A DNA stretch of 64,000 nt from Gammaproteobacteria bacterium (lineage in GTDB: Bacteria > Pseudomonadota > Gammaproteobacteria > Ga0077536): NCBI GenBank assembly GCA_024235015.1, contig JACKNG010000001.1, positions 744,001 to 808,000 of the forward strand, in the 5' to 3' direction. The position numbers and the translations under genes were made by a program. The notes under the pieces were generated by a model. That model searched no databases and had not been told where the DNA came from. It worked only from the letters and a program-made list of their open reading frames with translations. The first letter of the stretch is position 1, and every line of letters starts with the position of its first letter. Positions 25,571-35,221 of this stretch are shown here, piece after piece.

Positions 25571-27108
25571 TGCAGCACCGTCACTTCGCCGCTCGCCGGC
25601 AGGTTCTTCAAGGGGTCCGTGATCTCGAAGCCGATCTTGCGGATGTCGTCGATGGTCCACATGCGGTTCCAGTCGAGATGCGGCTGGGCGATCAGGGTGC
25701 GGCCGTCGGCGCGCAGCGCGCCGACCGACTCGATCCAGTCGGCCAGGCCGAAGCCGTCGAAGTGCTCGTCCCAGGCGTGGTTGTTGGCGTAGCGGTGCGG
25801 CTCGAGGCTGAAGGCGTACTCGCAGCCGTCGGAGCAGAAGGCGTGCTTGCGCCCGGCGTGGGTCTTGATGCGCGCGGTGGAGATGTCGGGGCGCGGGAAC
25901 ACGCAGGGCATCTGGCACACCCGGCACAAGGTCGGCATGGACTCGAACAGGCTCAACGGCAGCGTGCCGCTGGACGGGTCCGACATCTCGGCGTAGGCCT
26001 CCCAGAACGCGCCGTAGTGCTGGTACCAGCCGGGGTATTTCTTCTCGAACCAGTCGAAGTCCTTGGCCGTCAGCGGGTCGACGCGCAGGAACTGCATCGG
26101 CCAGGAGGCGGCGAACAGCATCATGGCGGTGTGGCCGAGCCACTGGATGCGCTCGGCGGCCTGGTCCCAGTGCTGTGGCAGGTTGACGCCGAAGGGTTCG
26201 AGCTTGCGGATGTAGGAACCGGCCCAGTCGTCGCCAATCCATTCCTTCCAGGCTTCGAGGTAGGAACCGCCGCGATGCTCCTGGAAGTAGTCGTAGACCG
26301 CGCCGACGAAGGGATCGAGGAAGGCGTGCTGGCGCCAGAAGGCGGTGTCGAAATCCTGCTGCAGGCGCGGCAGGTTGTCCTCCACCGAGGCCACCGCGGC
26401 GAGGGTGGCATAGCCGTTGGCCATGTGGCGCGCCTCGTCGGACTGCACGCTCAAGAAGGTCGTCGGCGTGGCCTGGTCGCCGTTGGTCGCGGCGACCTCG
26501 GTCAGGGTGACGAAGATCGGGTTGGTATAGGCGGTCTCGGCCACCACCTGCAGGTTCAACGCGCCCTCGATGGGGTTGCCGGCGAAGAAGCCGTCGAGCG
26601 CGGCGCGGCTGGCGCGGGTGATGAACATGGAGTTGCGCAGCTTGACGCCCTGGCTGAAGCCCTCCGGGTCGCGCGCATGCTTGGTCAGGTAGCGCATCAG
26701 GTGCGCTTCCTGGTTGACGTGGCGGACCTCGTCGATCATCTGCGCGAGGTAGCCCTGGCGCAGTTCCGCGTTGGACACCGCGTCGACCAGCTGGCCGGTG
26801 CACTTCATCGCCGCGTACTCGGCGTAGCAGGTCACCGGCAGGACCATCTTGAGCACCTCGGTCCAGCGTTCGGAGGCCTTGGCCGGCATCTTGGCGCGCG
26901 CCATGACGTCGCTCATCGCGCCGTACTGGCGGTCGTCCTTGTCGCGCTCCATCGAGCAGTAGTCACGCACCAGGTGGCGGAACGGGTCGCTGGTCTTGGC
27001 CGGAATCTTGTAGGGCATGCGGTAGCGCGACGGCGCCTCCACGTACGACGGCTGCCAGTCGAAATCCTTGACGCGGTCGTGCGCCTTGATGAAATCCTCG
27101 CCTTTCAT
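25567..27108 (-). CDS. Soluble diiron monooxygenase hydroxylase alpha subunit (catalytic)
   Basis: 513 aa from ATG 27108 (AGGGGG upstream; the frame to 27354 is not coding). Carboxylate-bridged diiron ligands are complete: Glu97, Glu127 and His130 (DEVRH), Glu191, Glu225 and His228 (DEARH). The LRADGRTLIAQPH and WTIDD tail is close to methane/butane monooxygenase MmoX. A phenol-hydroxylase-like Cys cluster (CRVCQMPC ... FCSDGC) also appears near residues 400-440. Glu134 occupies the place of MmoX Cys151; the gate Thr (Thr195 = MmoX Thr213) is kept. The likely substrates are small alkanes, alkenes or aromatics; which one cannot be told. An operon with beta, coupling protein and reductase. Confidence 0.92.
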   Translation of the reverse strand: MKGEDFIKAHDRVKDFDWQPSYVEAPSRYRMPYKIPAKTSDPFRHLVRDYCSMERDKDDRQYGAMSDVMARAKMPAKASERWTEVLKMVLPVTCYAEYAAMKCTGQLVDAVSNAELRQGYLAQMIDEVRHVNQEAHLMRYLTKHARDPEGFSQGVKLRNSMFITRASRAALDGFFAGNPIEGALNLQVVAETAYTNPIFVTLTEVAATNGDQATPTTFLSVQSDEARHMANGYATLAAVASVEDNLPRLQQDFDTAFWRQHAFLDPFVGAVYDYFQEHRGGSYLEAWKEWIGDDWAGSYIRKLEPFGVNLPQHWDQAAERIQWLGHTAMMLFAASWPMQFLRVDPLTAKDFDWFEKKYPGWYQHYGAFWEAYAEMSDPSSGTLPLSLFESMPTLCRVCQMPCVFPRPDISTARIKTHAGRKHAFCSDGCEYAFSLEPHRYANNHAWDEHFDGFGLADWIESVGALRADGRTLIAQPHLDWNRMWTIDDIRKIGFEITDPLKNLPASGEVTVLQ

Positions 27109-27443
27109 GGGAACCCCCTGGTGCGATCGGCCGCCGCGGGCGGCCGCTGTCATGACCTCACTGACGCTGAGCGCGGCACCGGCCCGTGCGCCCGGCGGTA
27201 GCCGGCAATCCGGTTGCCGTGCGCTGGCAGCTGTGCGCGTGGATGCTCGACCTGGGATGGTGGCATCCGCGCCTCCCCTGGATGGCCGTGCACGCCTCGA
27301 TGCGCGCCGCGCCACCCGCCGCCGGAGCATGACGCAGCCCGGGACCGGTCGCAAGCCGGAGCGGTCCGGCGCCCCCCGGCGGTGTGCGGGGCTTGATCTG
27401 GATCAGGGCCGGCGGACGCCGGCGATCCCCGCCTGCGCCGGCG
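27109..27443 (-). promoter_or_regulatory. Upstream region of the diiron monooxygenase operon with two candidate operators
   Basis: 335 bp without a recognisable gene between the slipin stop and the alpha-subunit start. Two dyads stand out. CGGCAA-TCCGG-TTGCCG lies at 27203-27219, and TTGAT-CTGG-ATCAG at 27393-27406; the latter matches the FNR/ANR consensus TTGAT-N4-ATCAA at 9 of 10 positions and sits ~285 bp upstream of the start codon. I found no convincing sigma-54 (GG-N10-GC) promoter. The FNR-like site might alternatively act on something else. Confidence 0.45.
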
Positions 27444-28205
27444 TCAGGTGCCCCCGTCCTTCGGCGCACCGCCGCCAGCCAGGCGATTCACCAGATCGAT
27501 CGGCAGCGGGAAGGCGACGATGGACGAACGCTCGTTGGCGATGTCGGCGAGCGTCTGCAGGTAGCGCAGCTGGATGCTGCCGGGGTTGCGCCCGAGCACC
27601 TCGGCCGCCTCGAGCAGCGCCTCGGCGGCCTGGCGTTCACCCTCGGCATGGATGACCTTGGCGCGCCGTTCGCGCTCGGCCTCGGCCTGGCGCGCGATGG
27701 CGCGGATCATGCTCTCGTCGAGATCGACGTGCTTGATCTCGACGTTGGAGACCTTGATGCCCCAGGCGTCGGTGGCCTCGTCGAGGATGGCCTGGATGTC
27801 GCGGTTGAGGCGTTCGCGCTGCGACAGCATGTCGTCGAGATCGTGCTGGCCGAGCACCGAGCGCAGCGTGGTCTGGGCGAGCTGGCTGGTCGCTTCGTGG
27901 AAATCGTCGACCTGGATGATGGCGCGCTCCGGGTCGATGACGCGGAAGTACAGCACGGCGTTGACCTTGACCGAGACGTTGTCGCGTGAAATGACGTCCT
28001 GGCTGGGCACGTCCATCACGTAGATGCGCAAGGTGACGCGCTCGATCTGCTGCACCAGCGGGATGATCACGATGAGCCCCGGGCCGCGCACGCCGGTGAA
28101 GCGACCGAAGGTGAAGATCACTGCGCGTTCGTACTCGCGCAGGATCTTGATGAACAAGGGGGCGGCCGCGATCAGGCCGAGCAGCACGTAGAGCAGGATC
28201 ATCAT
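27444..28205 (-). CDS. Slipin (SPFH/band-7 membrane protein)
   Basis: 253 aa: one N-terminal membrane segment (MILLYVLLGLIAAAPLF), then a stomatin/SPFH domain (EYERAVIFTFGRFTGVRGPG, VPSQDVISRDNVSV) and a C-terminal helical region (RQAEAERERRAKVIHAEGER) typical of slipins that form large membrane rings. It is the standard partner of the NfeD1b protease encoded immediately upstream; the start ATG overlaps the nfeD stop. The pair is thought to act in membrane-domain organisation and quality control. Confidence 0.92.
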   Translation of the reverse strand: MMILLYVLLGLIAAAPLFIKILREYERAVIFTFGRFTGVRGPGLIVIIPLVQQIERVTLRIYVMDVPSQDVISRDNVSVKVNAVLYFRVIDPERAIIQVDDFHEATSQLAQTTLRSVLGQHDLDDMLSQRERLNRDIQAILDEATDAWGIKVSNVEIKHVDLDESMIRAIARQAEAERERRAKVIHAEGERQAAEALLEAAEVLGRNPGSIQLRYLQTLADIANERSSIVAFPLPIDLVNRLAGGGAPKDGGT

Positions 28206-29689
28206 GGCGATACCTCCGGGCCGGGCTCGATGGGCTCGATGACGAGCGTGAGGCCGTCCATGGCGATGACGCGCACGCGCTGGCCGGTGCGCACCGGGGC
28301 GGACGTACGGGCGTTCCAGATCTCGCCGTGCACGCGCACCTGGCCGTGCGCGGCGAAGTCCTCGAGCGCCGTGCCGCTACTGGCGACGAGCTGTTCCTGG
28401 CCGCTCACCACCGGCCCCCGCCGCGCCTTGACCAGCGCGCGCACGGCGATGAAGAAGAAGCCGGCCGAGAGCAGGGTCAGCGCGGCGACCAGCGGCAGGG
28501 ACACGCGGAACTGCTCCGTCTCGGTATCGAACAACATCACCGAGCCGACCGCGAAGGCGATCACCCCGCCGACGCCGAGCGCACCGAAGCTCGGCACGAA
28601 CAGCTCGCCGACCATGAAGGCGACGCCGAGCAGGAGCAGCGCCAGCCCGACGTAGTCGACCGGCAGCATCTGCAGGGCGAACATCGCGACCAGCAGGCTG
28701 ATCGCGCCGCACACGCCGGGGAAGATCGCCCCCGGGTTGGCGAGTTCGAAGAACAGGCCGTAGATGCCCAGCAGCATGAAGATGTAGGCGACGTTGGGGC
28801 TGGCGATGGCGGCGAGCAGCCGGGTGCGCCAGCCGGGCTCGATCAGCTCGAGGGTCATGCCCGTGGTGGCCAAGGTGCGCTCGGCGCCTTGTACGCGGAC
28901 GTGGCGGCCGTCGAGCGCGGCGAGCAGCGCATGGCGGTCGGGCGCGACGAGGTCGATGACCTGCGCCTCCAGCGCGGCCGCGGCGGACAGGCTGGCCCCC
29001 TCGCGCACGGCCCGCTCGGCCCAGTCGGCATTGCGTCCGCGCATCTCGGCCAGCGCGCGGATGTAGGCCACGGCATCGTTGACCAGCTTGCGACGCAGCG
29101 CGGCGTCGTTGCCGACCACCGGCGCGTCCTCGGCCGGCGCCGCCTCGCCGCCGTCCCGCGCGCCGTTCGCCGGCGCGCCATCGCCCGCGTCGTCGTCGCC
29201 GCCGCGCGGGAAGGACGGCAACGACGGCAGGCCGCCGATCTGGACCGGCGTCGCCGCGCCGAGGTTGGTCGCCGGCGCCATCGCCGCAACGTGCGATGCG
29301 AGCAGGATGTAGGTACCGGCACTCGCCGCGCGCGCACCGGCGGGGGCGACGTAGCTCACCACCGGGATCGACGCGGCCAGCACGGCGCGGATGATGTCGC
29401 GCATCGCGCCGTCGAGGCCGCCGGGCGTGTCCATTTCGATGATGGCCAGGGCGGCGCCGCCGGCCGCGGCCCGCGCCAGGCCGCGCTGCAGGTAGTCCGC
29501 GCTGGCCGGCCCGATGGCGCCTTCCAGGGTGAGGAGCGCGGCGTGGGGCGACGCCGCTGCCGCCGGCGCCGGCTGGGCGCGGGCCACGACGAGCATAGTG
29601 GCGAGCAGCACGGCGCCGAGCGCGACTACAGCAAGCCGCGGGCGGCTCCGCCAACCCGCCACCGGGCGCTGTCGCTGCATGGTGCGCAT
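28202..29689 (-). CDS. NfeD1b membrane-bound serine protease
   Basis: 495 aa from ATG 29689, with another in-frame ATG at 29680. N-terminal signal/anchor (LAVVALGAVLLATMLVVARAQ), then a ClpP/SppA-class protease domain: EMDTPGGLDGAMRDI, then the likely catalytic Ser in AASAGTYIL. Four to five membrane segments (residues ~330-430) and a C-terminal OB-fold NfeD domain (GEIWNARTSAPVRTGQRVRV) follow. An Asp/Gly/Ala-rich loop of ~40 residues interrupts the protease domain. It pairs with the slipin downstream, which it overlaps by 4 bp; archaeal NfeD cleaves the slipin C-terminus. The longer frame to 29824 has no ribosome site. Confidence 0.9.
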   Translation of the reverse strand: MRTMQRQRPVAGWRSRPRLAVVALGAVLLATMLVVARAQPAPAAAASPHAALLTLEGAIGPASADYLQRGLARAAAGGAALAIIEMDTPGGLDGAMRDIIRAVLAASIPVVSYVAPAGARAASAGTYILLASHVAAMAPATNLGAATPVQIGGLPSLPSFPRGGDDDAGDGAPANGARDGGEAAPAEDAPVVGNDAALRRKLVNDAVAYIRALAEMRGRNADWAERAVREGASLSAAAALEAQVIDLVAPDRHALLAALDGRHVRVQGAERTLATTGMTLELIEPGWRTRLLAAIASPNVAYIFMLLGIYGLFFELANPGAIFPGVCGAISLLVAMFALQMLPVDYVGLALLLLGVAFMVGELFVPSFGALGVGGVIAFAVGSVMLFDTETEQFRVSLPLVAALTLLSAGFFFIAVRALVKARRGPVVSGQEQLVASSGTALEDFAAHGQVRVHGEIWNARTSAPVRTGQRVRVIAMDGLTLVIEPIEPGPEVSP

Positions 29690-29872
29690 GCAGTCACCGT
29701 AGCTTGTTCGCAGGTTCGATGCGAGCCACGCGCGGCGGTGCCGACCGCGCTGCATCCCGGCCGGCATCGTCGTGCCCACCGTCCCGCGTCGCCGGCGCGG
29801 CGCCCACGGCAAGCCGCGGGTCACACCCCGCCGGTTGCGCTACGCACCCCGCCCGCCGTGCCGCCGCCGCGC

Positions 29873-31237
29873 TCAGGCCGCCAGCGCGTCGTCCAGGGCC
29901 AGCCCGATGCGCCGGCAGATCTCGTCGATCTCGTCGGCCTGCACGATCAGCGGCGGGGCGATGACCAGGCTGCGCCCGGCCGGGCGGCCGACCACGCCGC
30001 GTTCGAGCAGTGCGCCATAGACCCGTTCGAGCACGGCATCGGCATCGTCGTTGGCGGGACGGTCGTCGCCGTCGCGGCGCAGGAAATCGAGACTGGCGGC
30101 GAGCCCCAGGGCACGCACGTCGCCGACCAGCGGGTGATCGGCGAAGGCGCGCAGGCCGTTACCGAGGCGTTCGCCCAGGCGTGCGGCGTGTTCGACCAGG
30201 CCGTCGCGTTCGATGATCTCGAGCGTCTTCAGCGCGGCCGCCGCGCCGACCGGGTGAGCGGCATAGGTGGCGGCGTGGGCGAGCGTACCGAAGCGCTCCG
30301 AACCGGCTTCGAGCGCGCCGTAGAGGTCGGCGCCGATGGCAATCGCCGACAGCGGGAAGTAGCCCGAGGTCACGCCTTTGGCCATGGTCGCGTGCGCCGG
30401 CCTGAGCGCCATGGTTTCGCTGCCCCACCAGCGCCCGGTACGCCCGCAGCCGGTGATGACCTCGTCGGCGACGAGTTCGATGCCGTGGGCGTCGAGCACC
30501 GCCGTGATGGCCGGGAAGTACTCGGCCGGCGGTGGCTTGAAGCCGGCCGAGAAACTGATCGGCTCGCAGAACATCGCCGCGATGCTGGCGGGCGGCTCGG
30601 CCGCGATCAGTGCTTCGAGTTCGGCCGCGAGCCGCGCGCTGTAGTCCGCCCCGCTCTCGCCCGGCCGGCGCTCGCCGTGGTAGTCGGGCTGGGCGACGTG
30701 ACGGAACCCCGCGAGCGGCAGGCCGAACTCCTCGTGGTGGCCGCCGGTCAGGCTCGCCGTGGCGAGCGTACCGCCGTGGTAGCTGCCGTGGCGGCCGATG
30801 ATCGTGGCGCGCGCCGGTTCGCCGCGCGCCACCGCGCCGAAGCGCAGCAGCTTGATGAGGAAGTCGTTGGCCTCGGAACCGGTGGCGCCGAACAGGATGT
30901 GGGCGTCTTTCACCGGCGCCAGGGCGACCAGTTTCTCGGCCAGTTCGAGCGACACGCGGCTGGTGCGGTTGAGGGCGGAAACGAAGAACGGCAGCTCGCG
31001 GTACTGGCGCGCGATGGCGTCGATCAACTCCTCGTTCTGGTAGCCGAGGGCGGCGACGTAGAACGAGGCGGTGGCCTCGATGTACTCGCGGCCGTCGGTG
31101 TCGTAGACGTAGATGCCGCGGCCGTGATCGATGAACCGCGTCTGCCGCGCGGTGTTCTCGGCCACGCGCTGGAAGCCGATGAGGAGCGGCAGGCGCTCGT
31201 CCTCGGCAGGGAACGGTGCCGGTTTCGGTGTCGCCAT
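29873..31237 (-). CDS. Class III PLP aminotransferase (omega-amino acid type)
   Basis: 454 aa from ATG 31237 (GGGGAG upstream). Fold-type I aminotransferase: ILFGATGSEANDFLIKL, HGSYHGGT, then the Asp of VADEVITGCGRTG, and PLP Lys in MAKGVTSGYFPLSA. This branch includes beta-alanine/omega-amino acid:pyruvate and putrescine-type transaminases. It is the third gene of the hyuA-hyuB operon, 19 bp after hyuB, so it probably handles an amino compound in the same pathway as the hydantoinase. Amino donor and acceptor cannot be told. Confidence 0.9.
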   Translation of the reverse strand: MATPKPAPFPAEDERLPLLIGFQRVAENTARQTRFIDHGRGIYVYDTDGREYIEATASFYVAALGYQNEELIDAIARQYRELPFFVSALNRTSRVSLELAEKLVALAPVKDAHILFGATGSEANDFLIKLLRFGAVARGEPARATIIGRHGSYHGGTLATASLTGGHHEEFGLPLAGFRHVAQPDYHGERRPGESGADYSARLAAELEALIAAEPPASIAAMFCEPISFSAGFKPPPAEYFPAITAVLDAHGIELVADEVITGCGRTGRWWGSETMALRPAHATMAKGVTSGYFPLSAIAIGADLYGALEAGSERFGTLAHAATYAAHPVGAAAALKTLEIIERDGLVEHAARLGERLGNGLRAFADHPLVGDVRALGLAASLDFLRRDGDDRPANDDADAVLERVYGALLERGVVGRPAGRSLVIAPPLIVQADEIDEICRRIGLALDDALAA

Positions 31238-31256
31238 GATGTCTCCCCTCCGGGGT

Positions 31257-33080
31257 TCAGTGCCCGCGCGCGCGGGCGAGTTCGGCGCGCAACGCCGCGG
31301 TGGCCGGGCCGTCGACGGCGAGACTGTCGTCGTCGGGGCTGCCGTCGAAGACGACGCCGTAGTCGGCCCGCGCGCGGGCGAGACCGAGGTAGCCCTCGAG
31401 AACGTCGTCGCGCACGCGCTCGGGTTCACGCTGCAGCGGGTCGCCGTAACCGCCGCCGGCGGTTTCCAGTCCTTCCAGCCACATGCCGCGTTCGAGGACG
31501 ATCTGGCCCACGCTCGGTGCGCGCGTGCGCGAGCCGTCGTGGCCGACGACGAACATCGCGCCGACGTTGCCGTCGCCGCCGCCGCGCACGCCGCGCGCCG
31601 GGTTGGCCTGGCCGTCGGCGGCGAAGACCACCGTCATCGGGTGGTGGCTGGGGCCGTAGGTGATGTGCACCCCCGGCGCGCCGCGGCGCCGCCCGGCCCC
31701 GGTGGTGTCGGTGGCCAGACGGATCTCGCGATAGTGGATGGGGTAGCTGAGCTCGCTGATCTCGACGCTGTCGCGGTACATCAGCCCTGCCACCACCGGG
31801 ATACCGTAGGTCACCCAGCCGTCGCAGTGCGGGCCGCCGGGGCCACCGTTGTTGCCGATGATGAGCTGGTTGACGTACGCATGATCGCCGTGGCGCGCGT
31901 CGCGCCCGGAGATGACGCAGAAGCCCGCGCCCATGCCGATGCCGCCCTCGGCCAGGCCGTAGCCCTCGCCGAGATCCGCCAGCGCCGCCTGCACCGTGTT
32001 GAGCAGCCGATCAGAGACGTTGGTTGTCGCCACCGAGCAGCTGTGCGGAAAGCGCGGGATGCCGATCGCGGCGCCCTCGCGCAACTTGACCTCGATGCAG
32101 CGGTAGGAGCCGCCGTTGCGCGGGATGTCGCTCGGCAGGCAGTTGAAGACGCCGGCCACGGAATTCGAGATCGAACAGGCCTCGGACAGGTTGAGGCCGT
32201 TGTCCATGTTGTCGATGTTGTCGGTGAGGTCGAGCACGATGCGCGCGGCGGCCGGGTCGACGGTGACCTTGACCCGCACCGGGATACCGTCCGGCATCAT
32301 TGGCGGCAGCGGATCGTGGGCGGACTCGCGGCTGACGGTCGCTGCCGGCAGGTTGCGGATGGCCTGGCGCATGCGCTGCTCGCTGTAGTCGAACCATTCG
32401 ACGACGAAGCGCGCGAGCGTGTCCGGGCCGTACTTGGCGAAGACCTCGTGGATGCGCTTCTCGCCGGTGCGCGCGGCGGCCAGCATGGCGAGGAAATCGC
32501 CGTACCAGTAGTCGGCCACGCGGATGCGCCGCTGGCACATGCGGATGATGTCGTCGACGTTCCGGCCGTCGCGCTGCACGCGCACGGCCGGGAAGATCAG
32601 CGCGCCTTCCTCGTAGATGTCGCGCGCGGCAGCGTGGTAGGTGGTCGGCAGGCTGTTGCCGATGTCGGCCTGGTGGGCCTTGGCGCAGACGTTGAACACG
32701 TGCCGCCCGGCCCAGAACACCGGCACGATCAGGGTGTGGTCGGCCGGGTGCGAGTTGCCACTGTAGGGATCGTTGTGCAGGTAGGCGTCGCCCTCGGCGA
32801 TGTCGTCGTGGTAGGCGCACATCGCCGCGGTCTGCAGGTTGAGCCCGTAGGTATGCGCGGGCAGGCCCTCGGCGGTGGCGAAGAGCTGGTTGTCGGCGGT
32901 GGTGATGCCGCAGGAGAAGTCGCGCGCCGAGTTGATCACCGCCGAGCGGCCGGTGCGCAGCATGGTGTTGGTCATCTCGCGCACGACGCCGTCGAAACGG
33001 TTGGCGAGTACCGCGAGCAGCATCGGCGACAGGGTGTTCGCGCCGTCGCCCGCGACCGCTGCAGGGTCCTTCTCACTCAT
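31257..33080 (-). CDS. hyuB: Hydantoinase/oxoprolinase B subunit family protein
   Basis: 607 aa, normal for HyuB. Starts at ATG 33080 with GAGGAG. Signature stretches are NRFDGVVREMTNTMLRT, FSCGITTADNQLFA, and NDPYSGNSHPADHTLI in the N-terminal half. Together with HyuA it forms ATP-dependent enzymes that open 5-oxoproline or N-methylhydantoin, or carboxylate ketones (acetone/acetophenone carboxylase). Which of these applies cannot be decided: no third small carboxylase-type subunit is present, favouring a hydantoinase/oxoprolinase role. Confidence 0.9.
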   Translation of the reverse strand: MSEKDPAAVAGDGANTLSPMLLAVLANRFDGVVREMTNTMLRTGRSAVINSARDFSCGITTADNQLFATAEGLPAHTYGLNLQTAAMCAYHDDIAEGDAYLHNDPYSGNSHPADHTLIVPVFWAGRHVFNVCAKAHQADIGNSLPTTYHAAARDIYEEGALIFPAVRVQRDGRNVDDIIRMCQRRIRVADYWYGDFLAMLAAARTGEKRIHEVFAKYGPDTLARFVVEWFDYSEQRMRQAIRNLPAATVSRESAHDPLPPMMPDGIPVRVKVTVDPAAARIVLDLTDNIDNMDNGLNLSEACSISNSVAGVFNCLPSDIPRNGGSYRCIEVKLREGAAIGIPRFPHSCSVATTNVSDRLLNTVQAALADLGEGYGLAEGGIGMGAGFCVISGRDARHGDHAYVNQLIIGNNGGPGGPHCDGWVTYGIPVVAGLMYRDSVEISELSYPIHYREIRLATDTTGAGRRRGAPGVHITYGPSHHPMTVVFAADGQANPARGVRGGGDGNVGAMFVVGHDGSRTRAPSVGQIVLERGMWLEGLETAGGGYGDPLQREPERVRDDVLEGYLGLARARADYGVVFDGSPDDDSLAVDGPATAALRAELARARGH

Positions 33081-33096
33081 GCCGTGGCACTCCTCG

Positions 33097-35184
33097 TCAG
33101 GCGTCGAACTCGACCACGTAGCTGTCGGCCGCGCTCAGGCGCGCGCACGCGCCCGGCGGCAACACCAGCGTGGTGGTGGCTTCCTCGATGATGGCCGGGC
33201 CGTCGACGGTGGCGCCGACGGCGAGCGCGGCGCCGCGCACGACCGTGGCGCTGCGCGGGCCGTCGAGGCCGAACCACACGGCACGCTCGCCCGGCGGCGT
33301 CGCGGCCACGCTGCCCGCGGCGCTGACCGAAATCTCGGGCAGGGCCACGGCCAGGCGCCCGGTCCAGCCGATGAACTCGACCGCGCTGGCGCGGTCGTCG
33401 ACCTGGAACACGCGCCGGTGGGCGGCGTGGAAGGCCTCGACCAGTGCGGTCGCCGCGGCCGCATCGGCGATGCGCGTCGTCGGCAGCTCGACGGCGAGGT
33501 CCCAGACCTGCGCGGCATAGTGGGCGTCGACGCGGTACTCGCGGGTGACGCGATCGAAGCCGCGCGCGGCGAGCCGCGCGGCGAAGTCGTCGAGGCGGGC
33601 GTCGATGTCGTCCAGCGCGGCATTGACGAGCTCGCGGTCGAAGGCGTCCGAGCGCGTCGGTGCCGCGGCGCTGGCCTCGGCCTGGATGTCCGAGAACTGC
33701 ATGCCGCAGGCCGACAGCACGCTGGCGGTGCGCGGCACGATCACCCCGCGGCAACCGAGTTCGCGCGCGATCGGTACGATGTTGAGGCCGGCGGCGCCAC
33801 CGCCGGCGACGATCACGGCCTCCGACGGGTCGATGCCTTCGCTTACCGTGATGTCCTTGATGGCATTGATCATGGTTTCGTTGGACACGGCGAAGATCGA
33901 GAACGCGGCTTCCTCCACGGCGATACCGAGTGGCGCGGCGATCGTCTCGACCGCGCGCTCCGCGGCCGCCGGATCGAGCTGCATGCGCCCGCCGAGGAAG
34001 AACGCCGGGTCGAGGTAGCCGAGCACCAGCGCGGCATCGGTCACCGTCGGCAGAGTGCCGCCGCGGCCGTAGCAGGCCGGGCCGGGTTCGGCGCCGGCGC
34101 TCTGCGGGCCGACGTGCAGCAGGCCGGCGTCGTCCAGCCAGGCGATCGATCCGCCGCCGGCACCCACGCTGCGCGCATCCACCGCCGGGATGCCCAGCAT
34201 GTGGCCGGTGAAACGTTCGCCGAGCCAGGTCTCCTGGGTGATGGCGATATGGCCGTCGCGCACCAGGCTGACGTCGAAGGTGGTGCCGCCGGTATCGACC
34301 ACCAGCACGGGTTCCTCGCGTGCTTCCAGGTTGGCGTAGCGCCGCCCAGCCACCGGCCCCATCGCCGGGCCGGAGCGCACCGTATGCACCGGCCGCTCGA
34401 TCACGCTGTCGACGTCGAGACAGCCGCCCATGGTGGTGCTGACCAGGATCTCGCCGCGGTAGCCGGCGCCGCGCAGGTCGGCCTGCAGGTCACGCAGGTG
34501 GGCCTGCATGAGCGGCTTGATCGAGGCATCGATGGCGACCGAGGAGGCGCGCCGGTACTCGCGCAGGATCGGGTTCAGCGCATGGCCCAGGGTGTAGGGC
34601 ACGCCGGGCAGGTGCTGTTCGATCAGCTGGCCCAGGCGCTGCTCGTGGACCGGGTTGGCCGTCGCCCATAGCAGGGTCACCGCGATCGCCTCGAAGCCGC
34701 GCTCGGCGAGGCGCCCGAGCACGCCCGCGGCCTGCGCCTCGTCGAGCGGTCGCACCACGCTGCCGGTGGCATCGACGCGCTCGTCGATCTCGAAGGTATG
34801 CCGGCGCGGGATGTAGGGCCGCGGGAACGGGGTGGCGAAGTCGTGCGGGTTGAACTTGCCCCCTTCGCGCAGGACGAGGACGTCCGGGAAGCCGGCGGTG
34901 GTGAGAAAGGCGGTCTTCGCCACGTTGCCGGTGACGATGGCGTTGGTCGCACGCGTCGTGCCGTAGATGAACACGTCGGTTCGCGCGAGCAGGGCGGCGA
35001 CGTCGAGATCGAGCCTGGCGGCGGCGTCGGCCAGCGCCGCCGAGAGCCCGCCGAAAATACGCGCGGGGGTGGTCAGCGCCTTGCCGATGGTGAAGCGGCC
35101 GGCCGCGTCGGCCACCACCACGTCGGTGAAGGTGCCGCCGGTGTCGACGCTGATGCGCCAGCCGCGTGCCGTCTCTGCCGTCAT
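33097..35184 (-). CDS. hyuA: Hydantoinase/oxoprolinase A subunit family protein
   Basis: 695 aa. The N-terminal Hydant_A_N domain begins with the ASKHA phosphate loop ISVDTGGTFTDVVV. GTTRATNAIV and the second phosphate loop VVDTGGTTFDVSLV are followed by the metal/ATP segment GAGGGSIAW. It binds ATP and probably phosphorylates the amide or keto substrate before HyuB acts. It is the first gene of hyuA-hyuB-aminotransferase, 16 bp ahead of hyuB. A strong sigma-70-like promoter and a palindromic operator precede it, shared with the divergent GntR gene. Confidence 0.92.
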   Translation of the reverse strand: MTAETARGWRISVDTGGTFTDVVVADAAGRFTIGKALTTPARIFGGLSAALADAAARLDLDVAALLARTDVFIYGTTRATNAIVTGNVAKTAFLTTAGFPDVLVLREGGKFNPHDFATPFPRPYIPRRHTFEIDERVDATGSVVRPLDEAQAAGVLGRLAERGFEAIAVTLLWATANPVHEQRLGQLIEQHLPGVPYTLGHALNPILREYRRASSVAIDASIKPLMQAHLRDLQADLRGAGYRGEILVSTTMGGCLDVDSVIERPVHTVRSGPAMGPVAGRRYANLEAREEPVLVVDTGGTTFDVSLVRDGHIAITQETWLGERFTGHMLGIPAVDARSVGAGGGSIAWLDDAGLLHVGPQSAGAEPGPACYGRGGTLPTVTDAALVLGYLDPAFFLGGRMQLDPAAAERAVETIAAPLGIAVEEAAFSIFAVSNETMINAIKDITVSEGIDPSEAVIVAGGGAAGLNIVPIARELGCRGVIVPRTASVLSACGMQFSDIQAEASAAAPTRSDAFDRELVNAALDDIDARLDDFAARLAARGFDRVTREYRVDAHYAAQVWDLAVELPTTRIADAAAATALVEAFHAAHRRVFQVDDRASAVEFIGWTGRLAVALPEISVSAAGSVAATPPGERAVWFGLDGPRSATVVRGAALAVGATVDGPAIIEEATTTLVLPPGACARLSAADSYVVEFDA

Positions 35185-35221
35185 CGTCTCGCGTCCGCCC
35201 GTGACCCCGGAGCCGACCTCG

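Noticed and set aside
28328..31663. A 1111-aa plus-strand open frame
   Set aside because: It lies antisense across nfeD, the aminotransferase and hyuB, whose frames carry real motifs. Its own translation is low-complexity (His/Gly/Ala/Arg-rich), as expected from GC-rich DNA.
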